From contig RXJP01000075.1 of NCBI GenBank assembly GCA_003963315.1, forward strand, positions 1 through 64,000: a stretch of 64,000 bases of DNA, given 5' to 3'. A program made the translations under genes and the position numbers. Each line of letters opens with the position of its first letter. Within the stretch, counting starts at the first letter, position 1. The stretch is from Rhodocyclaceae bacterium. GTDB taxonomy: Bacteria; Pseudomonadota; Gammaproteobacteria; Burkholderiales; Rhodocyclaceae. The notes beneath the pieces were generated by a model. That model had not been told where the DNA came from. It saw only the letters and a program-made list of their open reading frames with translations, and ran no database searches. Below, piece by piece: positions 29,745 through 39,419 of this stretch.

Positions 29745-31171
29745 GCGTTCTCCGGCAGCATGCGCCAGGGGCGTTTTCGGATGTTGCGCAGGAAGGACCA
29801 GGCGATCGCCAGGCGCTCCTTCACGGTGTATTGCTTCGGCTCCGGCGTCAAGGCGCCGAGCAAGGGCACCAAATCGGCCACCATCAGGTCGCTCGCATTG
29901 CGGACGCGGCGATCCATGAGTTCCACGGCCATCGCCAATACGATGCCGAGCATCAGGCCACCGCCCAGGGAGGCCATGATGCTCTTCATCAATACGGGCC
30001 GGGACGGCTCCGTGGGAGGGACCGCGGGGGACAACACGCTGATGTTGGTCTGCTCCGACTTGCTTTCCAGGCTCAATTGGCTCATCCGCTGGGAAACGGC
30101 TTCATAAGCGTGCTGAGCAGTTTCCACATCCTTGACCAGGACGGCGATCTCGTCGTGCTGGGAGCGTAACGCCAATACCTTCTTTTTCTGCTCCTCGATC
30201 AGGGCACGCAGCTCGGACTCCTTCTGCACCGTGACCCGGTTGGCCGTGGCCGCGGTTCCCGATATGCGCCGGATTTCTTCGCTCAACTGCTGCTTGAGGC
30301 CGGCAATCTGGGCTTCCAGTTGCAAGCGTTGAGGATGATTCCTGCCCACGTTGCTGCTGATCTCGTCAAGCTTCGTCTCAGCGCGGGAAATGTCAGACTT
30401 CAAACCCTGGATCAGGGGATTTTGCGCCACATCGGGGGACAATTCGCTACCGCTGTTCTTTTCCCGCGTCGCTGCATCCACTTTCTGCCCCTGGATTTCC
30501 GAGAGTTGCTGGGTCAGGGCATTGAGCCGGGCAGTCTCCTGGTCCACCCGCTCGTCTGTGGCCACGATGCCGTTCTCCTGCTGATAGCTGGAAAGCCGTT
30601 TCTGCGCCTTTTCCAATGTGGTACGCAGACTGGTCAGACGTTCGTCGAACCAGGCTGCATATTGCCGCGCGGGTTCGACCCGGAGATCGATGGTGGTGTC
30701 GATGTAGGCCTGGACGAAGGCGTTGGCGATGGCGGCGGCGGATTGGGGATCCCGCGCCGCATAGGAAAGACTGATGATGTTGTTGCCCTTGAACGGCTTT
30801 ACCACCAGACTCTTTTGTAAAAGGGCGCCGTAGTAATAGTCGAAGGGCGTTTTACCCTCCGTTTCCTGACGCCAGGACTGCACCACCGCCGGGCTCTGGT
30901 CGAAATGCATCAGCTTCACCACCCTGGCGGCCACGCGGTCGCTCTGGATGATTTCGGTCTGCGTGGACATATAGGCGGGCGATGCCATGGCTGGCTGGGC
31001 GATGCCGGCAATCGGATCGGTCTTGACATCCACCACGACGGACACCGAAGCGGTATAAAGCTTCGGCATCAACAGCGTGACGACCGTACCGACCGCCGCG
31101 GTAACGAGGAAGACGATCAATACCAGCTTGCGCCGGGCCAACAGGACAAGGAAGAACTGCTGAGGCGTCAT
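29741..31171 (-). CDS. epsF: EpsF-like chain length determinant (Wzz/PCP family)
   Basis: N-term TM LVLIVFLVTAAVGTVVTLLMPKLYTASVSVVVD, long coiled coil, C-term TM PVLMKSIMASLGGGLMLGIVLAMAVELMDRRVR. Confidence 0.92.
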   Translation of the reverse strand: MTPQQFFLVLLARRKLVLIVFLVTAAVGTVVTLLMPKLYTASVSVVVDVKTDPIAGIAQPAMASPAYMSTQTEIIQSDRVAARVVKLMHFDQSPAVVQSWRQETEGKTPFDYYYGALLQKSLVVKPFKGNNIISLSYAARDPQSAAAIANAFVQAYIDTTIDLRVEPARQYAAWFDERLTSLRTTLEKAQKRLSSYQQENGIVATDERVDQETARLNALTQQLSEIQGQKVDAATREKNSGSELSPDVAQNPLIQGLKSDISRAETKLDEISSNVGRNHPQRLQLEAQIAGLKQQLSEEIRRISGTAATANRVTVQKESELRALIEEQKKKVLALRSQHDEIAVLVKDVETAQHAYEAVSQRMSQLSLESKSEQTNISVLSPAVPPTEPSRPVLMKSIMASLGGGLMLGIVLAMAVELMDRRVRNASDLMVADLVPLLGALTPEPKQYTVKERLAIAWSFLRNIRKRPWRMLPENA

Positions 31172-31173
31172 GA

Positions 31174-31980
31174 TCAGAGCAGGCTTTCGCGCACGTAGAT
31201 GACATCGTCCGAATTCACCGGATCGTCCAGATCGGGCTCCAATTTCTCCATCTTTCCATCCTTGTTGCGTCGATAAAGACGGACACCCCGCAAGGTGCCG
31301 CGCAGCGTCGCCCCGCCACCGAGGACCAGGGCCTGGCGCACGGTCATCTGCCGTTCGATGCGGAAAGCGCCCGGGTGCTGCACTTCGCCGTAGACATACA
31401 CCAGCGGCGCGCGATGAACATAGATGATGTCGCCGCCACGTACCTGCACGTCCTGTTCCGGCTGGTTGTCCAGGAACATGCTGGCCACATCCAGCTCGAG
31501 GCGATAGGGTTTGCCGTCACGCTGGCCGATCAGGATCAATACGTCGCTGCCACCGGGATTGATACCTCCCGCCAACGCGAGCAGGTCGCTGATCTTGCTG
31601 TTGGCCTGCTCAAGGGGGAAACGCCCGGGGCGCCCCACCTGGCCCAGTACCGCGACCTGATTGCCTCGCACCTGCTGGACCAGGATATTGACCTGGGGTT
31701 GCTGGACGAATCCTCCGTCACGGAGCATCTGGGCGATCTTTTGTTCGGCGGCGCCGATGGTCAAGCCGCCGAGGGGCACGGCCCCGACCAGGGGATAGGT
31801 GATCATCCCGGTCTCGGAAACGCGGGTATCCACCGTCAGATCGGGATTCTGGAAAACGGTGATCCTGACAATGTCGCCCGCCCCCAGGACATATTCACTT
31901 TCGTCGGCGTTGGCGCCACCGGCCAGAAACAGGAAACACAGGAGCGACGCCAGGAGTCGCGCAGCAATACGCACTAGCAT
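31174..31980 (-). CDS. epsE: EpsE-like polysaccharide export outer membrane protein (Wza family)
   Basis: YVLGAGDIVRITVFQNPDLTVDTRVSETGMITYPLVGAVPLGGLTIGAAEQKIAQML, VYVYGEVQHPGAFRIERQMTVRQALVLGGG. Confidence 0.93.
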   Translation of the reverse strand: MLVRIAARLLASLLCFLFLAGGANADESEYVLGAGDIVRITVFQNPDLTVDTRVSETGMITYPLVGAVPLGGLTIGAAEQKIAQMLRDGGFVQQPQVNILVQQVRGNQVAVLGQVGRPGRFPLEQANSKISDLLALAGGINPGGSDVLILIGQRDGKPYRLELDVASMFLDNQPEQDVQVRGGDIIYVHRAPLVYVYGEVQHPGAFRIERQMTVRQALVLGGGATLRGTLRGVRLYRRNKDGKMEKLEPDLDDPVNSDDVIYVRESLL

Positions 31981-32045
31981 TCTGCAAGCCTTTCAGGTTG
32001 CGGGGATGTCGCCCCGAGTGGGCGAGGGAAGAATGAGCGCAACCG

Positions 32046-32999
32046 TTACTTGAGCCCGGCAACGGCTTTATCGACGACGGCCGGCGTGGCCACGGATTCC
32101 GCCTGGGCGGTGGTCGGTTGCGTGGGGGCGGCGTTCTCCGTCTTGGCGGTGGATTCACCTGCCCCCGTCTTGGCAAAGTCGCCCAGATATTCGACGGTGG
32201 CCTTTTCCCGTAGCTGCTTCATTTCCTTGGTCACCATTTCCATCCGGCGCTGATTCGTCAGGTATTGCTCCACCATGGGAATCGCGGACCTCTCATCAAT
32301 TGGTGCGGCCTTTGACGCCGCCAATTGCACCACCAACACGCCCTCGGGCGTGGGAATCACACCGATTTCCCCGTCTTTCATCTGCTGGAAGCGGGGAAGC
32401 AATTCCATGGGCAATTGCTCGGCCGCCTTGGTGGTGTTGTTGACGGCTACCGGTATTTTCTGTTCCTTCAGCCAATCGGCAACCTCCGCCAGCGACTTCG
32501 CCTTGGCCATGCGTTCCTTGAGCTTGGGCAACAGGTCGGCGCCCCCCTTGGCGGAGAGTTCGTTGATATTAAACACGCGGCGGTCGGAGAAAAGCTCCGG
32601 ATGCTTGCCATAGAAATCGGCGACCTCGCTGGCAGTGGGCTTCGTCAGTCCGCTGGTCAATTGTTCAAGGTAGGCGCGGGAAAGGATTTCCCGTTTGGCT
32701 GACTCTATCGCCATCATGACCTTGGGATCACGGTCGATCTTCTTCTCCACGGCTTGCTCCACCATCAGCTCCTGCTCAACGAGCTTTTCAAGGACCTGCT
32801 TGCTGGCAACCTTCGCCTGCTCGGGGGTCAGGTTCGGCGTCCTCGACAAGGCGTTGTTGATCTGATGAACCGATATTTCGTTCTTATTGACCTTGGCCGC
32901 GACCTGCGTGGCAGCCTTGTGCTCGCCACAGGCCGCGAGGATCAGGGGCATGGAAACGAGGATCAGCAGACTTTTAGAGTGACGTTGAATGAATGACAT
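32046..32999 (-). CDS. epsD: EpsD-like peptidyl-prolyl cis-trans isomerase / SurA-like lipoprotein
   Basis: Lipobox LILAACGEHK; AAKVNKNEISVHQINNALSR, LEKLVEQELMVEQAVEKK, REILSRAYLEQL, position next to epsE. Confidence 0.9.
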   Translation of the reverse strand: MSFIQRHSKSLLILVSMPLILAACGEHKAATQVAAKVNKNEISVHQINNALSRTPNLTPEQAKVASKQVLEKLVEQELMVEQAVEKKIDRDPKVMMAIESAKREILSRAYLEQLTSGLTKPTASEVADFYGKHPELFSDRRVFNINELSAKGGADLLPKLKERMAKAKSLAEVADWLKEQKIPVAVNNTTKAAEQLPMELLPRFQQMKDGEIGVIPTPEGVLVVQLAASKAAPIDERSAIPMVEQYLTNQRRMEMVTKEMKQLREKATVEYLGDFAKTGAGESTAKTENAAPTQPTTAQAESVATPAVVDKAVAGLK

Positions 33000-33182
33000 G
33001 GGATGGATATCCGAGAGTGGGGTCATATGGCAATACACGGGTAAGCCAGGACGTGGCGTCCGGGACGCGCGGACGAATGAAAATGATCGGCAGCATCGGA
33101 CGGCCAGAATAGCGATTATTTATTACAGTCCAGTTGCATCCCCACGCTGTCGACCGATCGATTCGTTCGGTGCCGCCCCAAT

Positions 33183-33210
33183 AAAGAAAGCGGAAGATGG
33201 CTGCTTCCGC
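33183..33210 (-). terminator. Rho-independent terminator-like hairpin for the minus-strand PEP-CTERM gene
   Basis: Minus strand: gcggaag-cagccat-cttccgc followed by tttctttatt. Confidence 0.65.
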
Positions 33211-33330
33211 CCTTCCCCTCCCGCTGGGATATCGTCGTGGCGAACAAACAGCGGCCCAGGTCCCCTGGGCAAACCGGGGTGGGACTAGCGCGGTTCCAGG
33301 CGCGATTGCGCGGGCATGACGCCGTATGCG

Positions 33331-34056
33331 TCAGCCGCGTTTATGAATGCCCTTCGGTTCCTCTCGCCGTGCCATACCCAGCAGGGACAAGCCGGCCAAT
33401 ACCAATGCGACGGTGGCCGGCTCTGGCACCGGGCTCATCACTTCACCGAGGGCGGAAAATACGGCCAAATCCTGGTGGCTCGGGCTATGCCAGATATCCA
33501 GCGAATACGTGTTGGCCTGGGGCAGATTGTTGAGCCAGTCCTGGGCCAGGGCCTGCACCTGCTTGCTATCGGCGAAGGCCTTGAAGCTGCCGCCGCGAAG
33601 GTTGTAGGCGTTGCCGTTTTTTTCATTGACAATTTCCCACACAGCGATTTGGAACGCGCCCGCCGTCGCCGCGTCCACGACCTTTGTGTAAAACCCGGTG
33701 GCGAGCCGTCCCAGATCGGTCGCCTTGGCGGCCCCGAACAGACTGGTGGCTGACATCAGGCTGTAATCCGATATCGCTCGGTCGAATTTTGTTTCCTGAA
33801 AGATATCGACGCAAAAGGCGAGGAAGGAACTGTCCGCCACCTCTGCCAAAAAGGCCCCTGCCAAGACATCCTCTTTGATCGCGGGCTTCTTGAGCTGTAT
33901 GTCCACTTCGGACGAATGTCGGAAAGCCCAGCCATCCACCGTCAGTGTTTCCGCATTCGCCTGGAGAGCACTGCCCAGCGCCGCCACCAACAAAACAAGG
34001 CGCGCCAATCCGGCTCGAGAAATCATGAAAAATTTCGCTGTATATCGCATGTCCAT
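33331..34056 (-). CDS. PEP-CTERM sorting-domain protein
   Basis: Signal peptide; C-term PVPEPATVALVLAGLSLLGMARREEPKGIHKRG. Confidence 0.92.
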   Translation of the reverse strand: MDMRYTAKFFMISRAGLARLVLLVAALGSALQANAETLTVDGWAFRHSSEVDIQLKKPAIKEDVLAGAFLAEVADSSFLAFCVDIFQETKFDRAISDYSLMSATSLFGAAKATDLGRLATGFYTKVVDAATAGAFQIAVWEIVNEKNGNAYNLRGGSFKAFADSKQVQALAQDWLNNLPQANTYSLDIWHSPSHQDLAVFSALGEVMSPVPEPATVALVLAGLSLLGMARREEPKGIHKRG

Positions 34057-34069
34057 TGCACCGAAAGGT

Positions 34070-34633
34070 TCAACAACCCGTACCTACCGACATCCCTGGC
34101 GCACCCATCCCCTTGCGACGGACCACCATCACCATGGCAAACAACCCCAACCCCAGCAAAGCCCAAGCACCAGGTTCGGGAACTGGCGGAAGATCGAGCA
34201 GCACATCCGGAATCGCCGCCAGGGAAAAAAGATAGGCGCCACCGGAAGAACCCGTCGCGGTTCCCGTCACCGCTGCGTGATAGGTTCCGCCGTCCAGGGG
34301 TTGGAGGAAATTGGTCAAACCACCGGCTGACGACCCCACCAGCTGACCTGTGCCGTCAAAGAAGGCATAGGCCAGATTTTCGATATGCAGCAAGTTGAGC
34401 GGTCCGGCTTGCATATCGAGGGGCACGGCGCTGGCCGACAGAAAGGATTGATCCGGCATTTCGAATGCAATCAGGTTCTGGAACTGGCCCGACATCACTG
34501 TCGCGCTATAGACGTAGGGGGTTGGCGCCAGCAGGCCGGCGTCCGTCTCGGCCAAGGCCTCCCCATGGAGCCCAAGGAAAACTCCCAGCACGGCCGCCAA
34601 GCGGCCAAGCATCCGGTAAAGATTCGGTTTCAT
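34070..34633 (-). CDS. PEP-CTERM sorting-domain protein
   Basis: Signal peptide; C-term PPVPEPGAWALLGLGLFAMVMVVRRKGMGAPGMSVGTGC. Confidence 0.9.
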   Translation of the reverse strand: MKPNLYRMLGRLAAVLGVFLGLHGEALAETDAGLLAPTPYVYSATVMSGQFQNLIAFEMPDQSFLSASAVPLDMQAGPLNLLHIENLAYAFFDGTGQLVGSSAGGLTNFLQPLDGGTYHAAVTGTATGSSGGAYLFSLAAIPDVLLDLPPVPEPGAWALLGLGLFAMVMVVRRKGMGAPGMSVGTGC

Positions 34634-34949
34634 TTCTCACTCCAACCGGGTGCGGCATCGGTATCCCCTGCGGAAAACGACGCGCGCCAACAGCCCCGGC
34701 ACCCTAGGAAAAATCGGCAATATTGCCCCCCGATGATGCTCCCACCATCCAATGACAGTTATTGGATCGCGGCACCCGTATTCACTAGTCCATTCAGATC
34801 ATTGCCAAACCACCCTGGCTTGAATCAACCCCCGAGCCTCACCATGGATTACTGATTTGCGCCTAATGGCTCAGCGCGGTGTCAACCGGCCGTCATCGCC
34901 TTCTGGCAAGGTGTCTGTTCCAAAAAAGCCGGCGCGCGTTCCCACCCCT

Positions 34950-37088
34950 ATGAAGATCTTTCGTTTCTTATCGGTCGTTCTTCTCCTGGCTGCGCCGCTC
35001 CTGTCGATTGGCGCAACCGCGCCAGATGAAGTGATATCCCGGCTCCGCTCCGGAGAGGTGGTTGATCTCATCGTCGAATATGACAGTGCCGCCATTGAGC
35101 AGCAGGCCGCGCTGGCACGCAGCCGTAGCCCCCGTCGTATTGACGACGATGCGACGCTCAAAGCAAAGGCAAACGGATATTTGCAACTTAAGGATCGTGC
35201 CGATACTGTTGGATACCATCCGGATAGCGAGACGCTGAAAGATTACAGCCATCTTCCCATGCGTTTCCGGCGGTTCCGTTCCTTATCCGCCCTGGAACGG
35301 TTCCTCGCCCGCCCCGAAGTCAAGGCCGTATTCCCCGACACCGTGCTCCACCCCGTGCTGGCCCAGAGTTTGCCGTTGATCAACCAACCCACCGTCGCCG
35401 CCGTGGGGGAGCGGGGCAGCGGTACCACCGTGGCCGTCATCGACAACGGGATCGACTACACCAATGCCGCCTTCGGCTCCTGCACCTCGCCCGGCGTGCC
35501 GGCGACATGTCATGTAGCCGCCTCGCTGTTGTTCGGCAGCGGTACGACGGACAACAGCCACGGCACCAACGTATCGGCCATCGTCCTGGGGGTTGCACCG
35601 GATAGCAGGATCGCCATGCTCAACGCCTTTTCCGGCAACGGCGCCTACACCTCCGACATCGTTTCCGCCATCAATTGGGCGATCGCCAATCGCAGTACCT
35701 ACAACATTGTGGCCATCAACATGAGCTTGGGGGATGCAACAAAAAACACGTCCCCATGCCAGAACAGCAATCTTTTCTACAGCCCGGTCAACAATGCCCG
35801 CAACGCCGGTATCAACGTCGTGGCCGCTGCGGGGAACGACACGTACACCAATGCCTTGGGCAAACCTGCCTGCACACCAGGCGTCATCTCCGTGGGAGCG
35901 GTGTACGACAGCAATATCGGCGGCGTCGGTTGGGCCACCAACCCGGCCTGCACCGACGCCACCACTTCCGCCGATCTGGTCACTTGCTTCTCGGACAGCG
36001 CCAGTTTCCTGACTTTGCTTGCCCCAGGGGCCATGATCACGGCTGCCGGCATCACGCAAGCCGGGACATCCCAAGCCTCGCCCCATGTGGCTGGCGCGGT
36101 GGCGGTGCTGCGCGCCACCTTCCCCAACGAAACCATTGACCAGATTCAGGCGCGGCTCACCAGTACCGGAACACCCGTCACCGACCCGAGAAACGGTCTC
36201 GTCAAGCCACGCCTCAACCTGCTTGAAGCGGCGCGCCCCGGCAACAATGCCTTTGCCGCCCGCACTACCCTGTCGGGCAGCAGCGGCAGCACCAGCGGAA
36301 CCGATCTGCTCGCCACGGAGGAAGCCGGAGAACCACAGCATGCCGGCGTTGGCGGTAGCCATTCGGTCTGGTGGAAATGGACAGCCCCCGCTGCCGGCCA
36401 GCTGAGCATCAACACCCACGGCAGCGGCTTCGACACCTTGCTGGCGGTTTACACGGGAAACGCCGTGGCCGCCCTGACACCGGTGGCGTCGAACGACAAT
36501 GACGGCAGCAGCGGCAATGCCAGCGGTCTCCTCTTCCAGGCCGTTGCCGGTACCGAATACCAGATCGCCGTAGATGGCGCCAACAATGCCGCCGGTTCCG
36601 TGGCATTGAACTGGGCCTTGAACGCCTCGGCCCAGGCCAATTTGAGCGTGGGCCTGAGCGGTCCCGCCGGCGGCAGCGATGGGGCCACGGGTACTTATAC
36701 CCTTTCTGTCGTCAACGCCGGCCCCCAGACCGCAACCAATGTCGTCGCCACGATGACGCTCCCGGCCGGCGCCAGCTATGTATCCGGCCCATCAAGCTGC
36801 ACCATTGCGGGCAACACAGTCAACTGCGCGATAGGGACGTTGACCAATGGCGCCAGCATCGATCTCGTGGTCCAGATTTATTGGGACTCGGTGGTCGGTC
36901 CTGCATCGATTTCCGCCAGCACCACATCCGACTTGCCCGACCCCAACAGTGCAGACAACTCCGGCAGTGTCCTGGTCGAGGTAAGCGGCAACGATGGCGC
37001 GGACGCACCTACCCTGCCCGAATGGGGCATGTTGCTGCTGGCCACAGCCTTGATCGGCATGTCACTCCATCGACGGCGGCATCAATAG
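34950..37088 (+). CDS. S8 (subtilisin-like) peptidase with DUF11/CARDB-like repeat and IPTL-CTERM-like C-terminal signal
   Basis: TTVAVIDNGIDY (Asp), TDNSHGTNVSAIVLG (His), GTSQASPHVAGAVAVL (Ser); C-term DAPTLPEWGMLLLATALIGMSLHRRRHQ; ATG 34950 precedes a signal peptide (ORF open from 34857). Confidence 0.92.
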   Translation: MKIFRFLSVVLLLAAPLLSIGATAPDEVISRLRSGEVVDLIVEYDSAAIEQQAALARSRSPRRIDDDATLKAKANGYLQLKDRADTVGYHPDSETLKDYSHLPMRFRRFRSLSALERFLARPEVKAVFPDTVLHPVLAQSLPLINQPTVAAVGERGSGTTVAVIDNGIDYTNAAFGSCTSPGVPATCHVAASLLFGSGTTDNSHGTNVSAIVLGVAPDSRIAMLNAFSGNGAYTSDIVSAINWAIANRSTYNIVAINMSLGDATKNTSPCQNSNLFYSPVNNARNAGINVVAAAGNDTYTNALGKPACTPGVISVGAVYDSNIGGVGWATNPACTDATTSADLVTCFSDSASFLTLLAPGAMITAAGITQAGTSQASPHVAGAVAVLRATFPNETIDQIQARLTSTGTPVTDPRNGLVKPRLNLLEAARPGNNAFAARTTLSGSSGSTSGTDLLATEEAGEPQHAGVGGSHSVWWKWTAPAAGQLSINTHGSGFDTLLAVYTGNAVAALTPVASNDNDGSSGNASGLLFQAVAGTEYQIAVDGANNAAGSVALNWALNASAQANLSVGLSGPAGGSDGATGTYTLSVVNAGPQTATNVVATMTLPAGASYVSGPSSCTIAGNTVNCAIGTLTNGASIDLVVQIYWDSVVGPASISASTTSDLPDPNSADNSGSVLVEVSGNDGADAPTLPEWGMLLLATALIGMSLHRRRHQ

Positions 37089-37155
37089 CGCGGAATCTTC
37101 CCTGCGGGGAAATCCGGAGACGGCGAGCGATGGGAAGGGCTTGGGAAACGAGAAA

Positions 37156-37189
37156 GCCCATCGGACTGTTCAAGTTCAGTCCGATGGGC
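37156..37189 (-). terminator. Stem-loop, 13-bp perfect arms
   Basis: gcccatcggactg-ttcaagtt-cagtccgatgggc; minus strand continues ttt ctcgtttccc; lies downstream of the minus-strand gene ending at 37266. Confidence 0.6.
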
Positions 37190-37210
37190 AGCAATCCTCC
37201 TGGGATTCTG

Positions 37211-37234
37211 CCGCCCCCTTGATCACGGGGGCGG
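37211..37234. other. Second stem-loop, 8-bp perfect arms
   Basis: ccgccccc-ttgatcac-gggggcgg. Confidence 0.5.
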
Positions 37235-37265
37235 TGCAGCGAAGCGTCCTCCTGAAACGAACGCT

Positions 37266-37973
37266 TCAGGCGTTGCGGCTGCGGCGCCGGGCAATGACGC
37301 CGATCAGACCAAGACCAGCCATCAGCATGGTGTAGCTTTCGGGCTCGGGTACCGCGGCCACCGAGGCGAACGGCGTGTAGCCGGGGCTGCCGATTTCGTT
37401 CAGACTGGAAAGATACGACCCCTTGCCATCGCCCACGGCAGACAAGGTCCACAGGCTGGCGTTATTGGCGCCAACGGCCGCCAGGCTGCCGGGGATGCCG
37501 CTTACCCCGGTCGTTCTCGGACCAGCCACGGACCCGGTGCCCTGGTCGTTGTAGGTCAGGCGATCCACCAGGGTACCGGTGCCATCGTAGACATTGACCT
37601 CGTCGGAACGTCCCAGGTTATTGAGATTTCCGCCAAGGACCTTGACGCTGGCGCTGAGGTTCCAGTTGGCACGGAAGGCAGCGGCGGTCTGATCGGTGAA
37701 GATCACCGACTCGCCGGCCGCCACCGTACCGAAGCCGGACAGGTTCTCCGAACCCGCAGTACGGGAATTGTCATCGAAGCTCCAGCCGGTGAAGTCAACG
37801 GTGGTAGTCCCCAGGTTGGTGAGTTCGATGAACTCGCCAATGGAACCAGTGCCGTTTCCGTTGTACATCCACTCGGTGATGCGCACATTGGCGGTGGCGG
37901 CGTGGGCGGTACCGAGCATGGCGCCCGACAGCAGCGCTGCGGCCAACAGGCGGGACAGTGGGGTGGCTTTCAT
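37266..37973 (-). CDS. PEP-CTERM protein with lamin-tail-like domain
   Basis: VRITEWMYNGNGTGSIGEFIELTNLGTTTVDFTGWSFDDNSR (lamin-tail pattern); C-term AVPEPESYTMLMAGLGLIGVIARRRSRNA. Confidence 0.93.
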   Translation of the reverse strand: MKATPLSRLLAAALLSGAMLGTAHAATANVRITEWMYNGNGTGSIGEFIELTNLGTTTVDFTGWSFDDNSRTAGSENLSGFGTVAAGESVIFTDQTAAAFRANWNLSASVKVLGGNLNNLGRSDEVNVYDGTGTLVDRLTYNDQGTGSVAGPRTTGVSGIPGSLAAVGANNASLWTLSAVGDGKGSYLSSLNEIGSPGYTPFASVAAVPEPESYTMLMAGLGLIGVIARRRSRNA

Positions 37974-37988
37974 CTTGGTGGCTCCTGA

Positions 37989-39419
37989 TCAGACGGATTG
38001 ACGTTTGCGGCGGGACATGAAACCCAGCAGGCCGAGGCCGGCCAACAGCATGGCGTAGCTTTCGGGTTCGGGCACGGCAGCGATGCTTTGGGCCTGATAG
38101 AGGGATGTCCCCAGGTCCGCATTGCTCACAGAGAAAACATAGAAATTATTGGGGCCGGATGTGCCCGGAACAAAGTCGTTGTCGTTGGCAAGGTAGAGCG
38201 TGTGGGTGCCGTCCGCCAGGTCTTGGCCCCAGGACAAGCCCTCCAGCTTGGAAGGAATCTGGCTTGCCGAAATACCATGGGCCGTGAGGACGGACACGAC
38301 ATCCATGAACAGAGACTTGGACACCGCCTTGGCGGAAAGGTCGCCGCTCAGTCCAGTCACATCCTGGGCATTGCTCAGGTTGATCTTGAACAACTGCTTG
38401 GCTGCGGCATTGGAGCCATCCCCCAGACCTTTGCCATCTCGCTCGTCCACCAGGAACTCGTGGTCATTGATGGCCAGGATTTCGCTGACGCCCGAGCCAG
38501 TGGTCAGTTTGTAGGCGTATTCATGGGTGGTTCCGGTGGCGATGTCGATCGTGACGATGCGCACGTTCTTGTTGGTGTCCTGTTCCAGGGGCGCCTGCAT
38601 GATGCCAACCAGGGTCTTGCCGTCGGGCGTGATGGCGAGGCCTTCCATGCCCTTGTTGGCGACGCGGCCGGTGGTGTTGCCGGAAATTTCGACATTGCCC
38701 TGGGCGCTCAGGTTGCTCACAGCCAGGTTGCCCGGCAGTGTGAAGGTATTGATGCGCTGGCCGGTGCTGCGATCGAACTGATAAACGTAGGGACCATATT
38801 CGTCGGACACGAACACGCTACGGCCGTCGTTGGACACACGGATGCCTTCCGGGTCCAGACGTGCGTTATTGGGATTGGTAGACAAGCCGGCCGCGAAGTT
38901 GTCGGAACGACCGGTGAAGTAATAGGTCCCCGCCGAGTTCTGCGTCGGCGCACCGGAACCGAGGGGAGTCCCGTCCGCCTTGTTGCCGAGGCCCGCGCCG
39001 CTGCCGTAATTGAGGGCAGTAGGGCTGGACAACAACGTGGTGGCGGCGAGGGTGGGCGTCAGGTTGTACGCCAGACCAACACCGGAGTTGTTCACCGTCA
39101 GGTCCATGCTCACCGTCTGGAAACGGGAGATGTAGGAGACGGTGTCGTCCACCAGGCTGTTGTAGGGAGTGGCATTGGGACCGCGGTCCGGCAAAGCGAG
39201 GAAGGTGTTGCCACCAGCCCAAGCCAGCCCGGAACCAATGCCGCCGAGCACGTTGGCGGCAACGCCGTTTTCCAGGGTACCGGTCAAGCCGGACAAGTCG
39301 GCATAGGCACCGGCCGAACTACCGGTCAGGCTGCCCAAGGCGATCAAATCGGCCGCGTGGGCGGCAGGCGCCGCAATCGCGGCCAGAATTGCGAGCGGAA
39401 TCAGTTTGAATTTTTTCAT
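37989..39419 (-). CDS. PEP-CTERM protein, esterase-like/phytase-like beta-propeller
   Basis: FLALPDRGPNATPYNSL, RLDPEGIRVSNDGRSVFVSDEYGPYVYQFDRSTGQRINTFTLPG, NKGMEGLAITPDGKTLVGIMQAPL, FLVDERDGKGLGD; C-term AVPEPESYAMLLAGLGLLGFMSRRKRQSV. Confidence 0.92.
   Translation of the reverse strand: MKKFKLIPLAILAAIAAPAAHAADLIALGSLTGSSAGAYADLSGLTGTLENGVAANVLGGIGSGLAWAGGNTFLALPDRGPNATPYNSLVDDTVSYISRFQTVSMDLTVNNSGVGLAYNLTPTLAATTLLSSPTALNYGSGAGLGNKADGTPLGSGAPTQNSAGTYYFTGRSDNFAAGLSTNPNNARLDPEGIRVSNDGRSVFVSDEYGPYVYQFDRSTGQRINTFTLPGNLAVSNLSAQGNVEISGNTTGRVANKGMEGLAITPDGKTLVGIMQAPLEQDTNKNVRIVTIDIATGTTHEYAYKLTTGSGVSEILAINDHEFLVDERDGKGLGDGSNAAAKQLFKINLSNAQDVTGLSGDLSAKAVSKSLFMDVVSVLTAHGISASQIPSKLEGLSWGQDLADGTHTLYLANDNDFVPGTSGPNNFYVFSVSNADLGTSLYQAQSIAAVPEPESYAMLLAGLGLLGFMSRRKRQSV

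Noticed and set aside
32999-33330. Sigma-54 (GG-N10-GC) promoters upstream of epsD, epsL and PEP-CTERM genes
   Set aside because: Candidate TGGC/TTGC pairs were found but with wrong spacing; none reported.
34716-34767. Palindrome ggcaatattgcc (34716-34727) and IR atccaat-N7-attggat (34747-34767) as regulator sites
   Set aside because: Short, AT-type palindromes in an intergenic region; no second copy found at comparable promoters.
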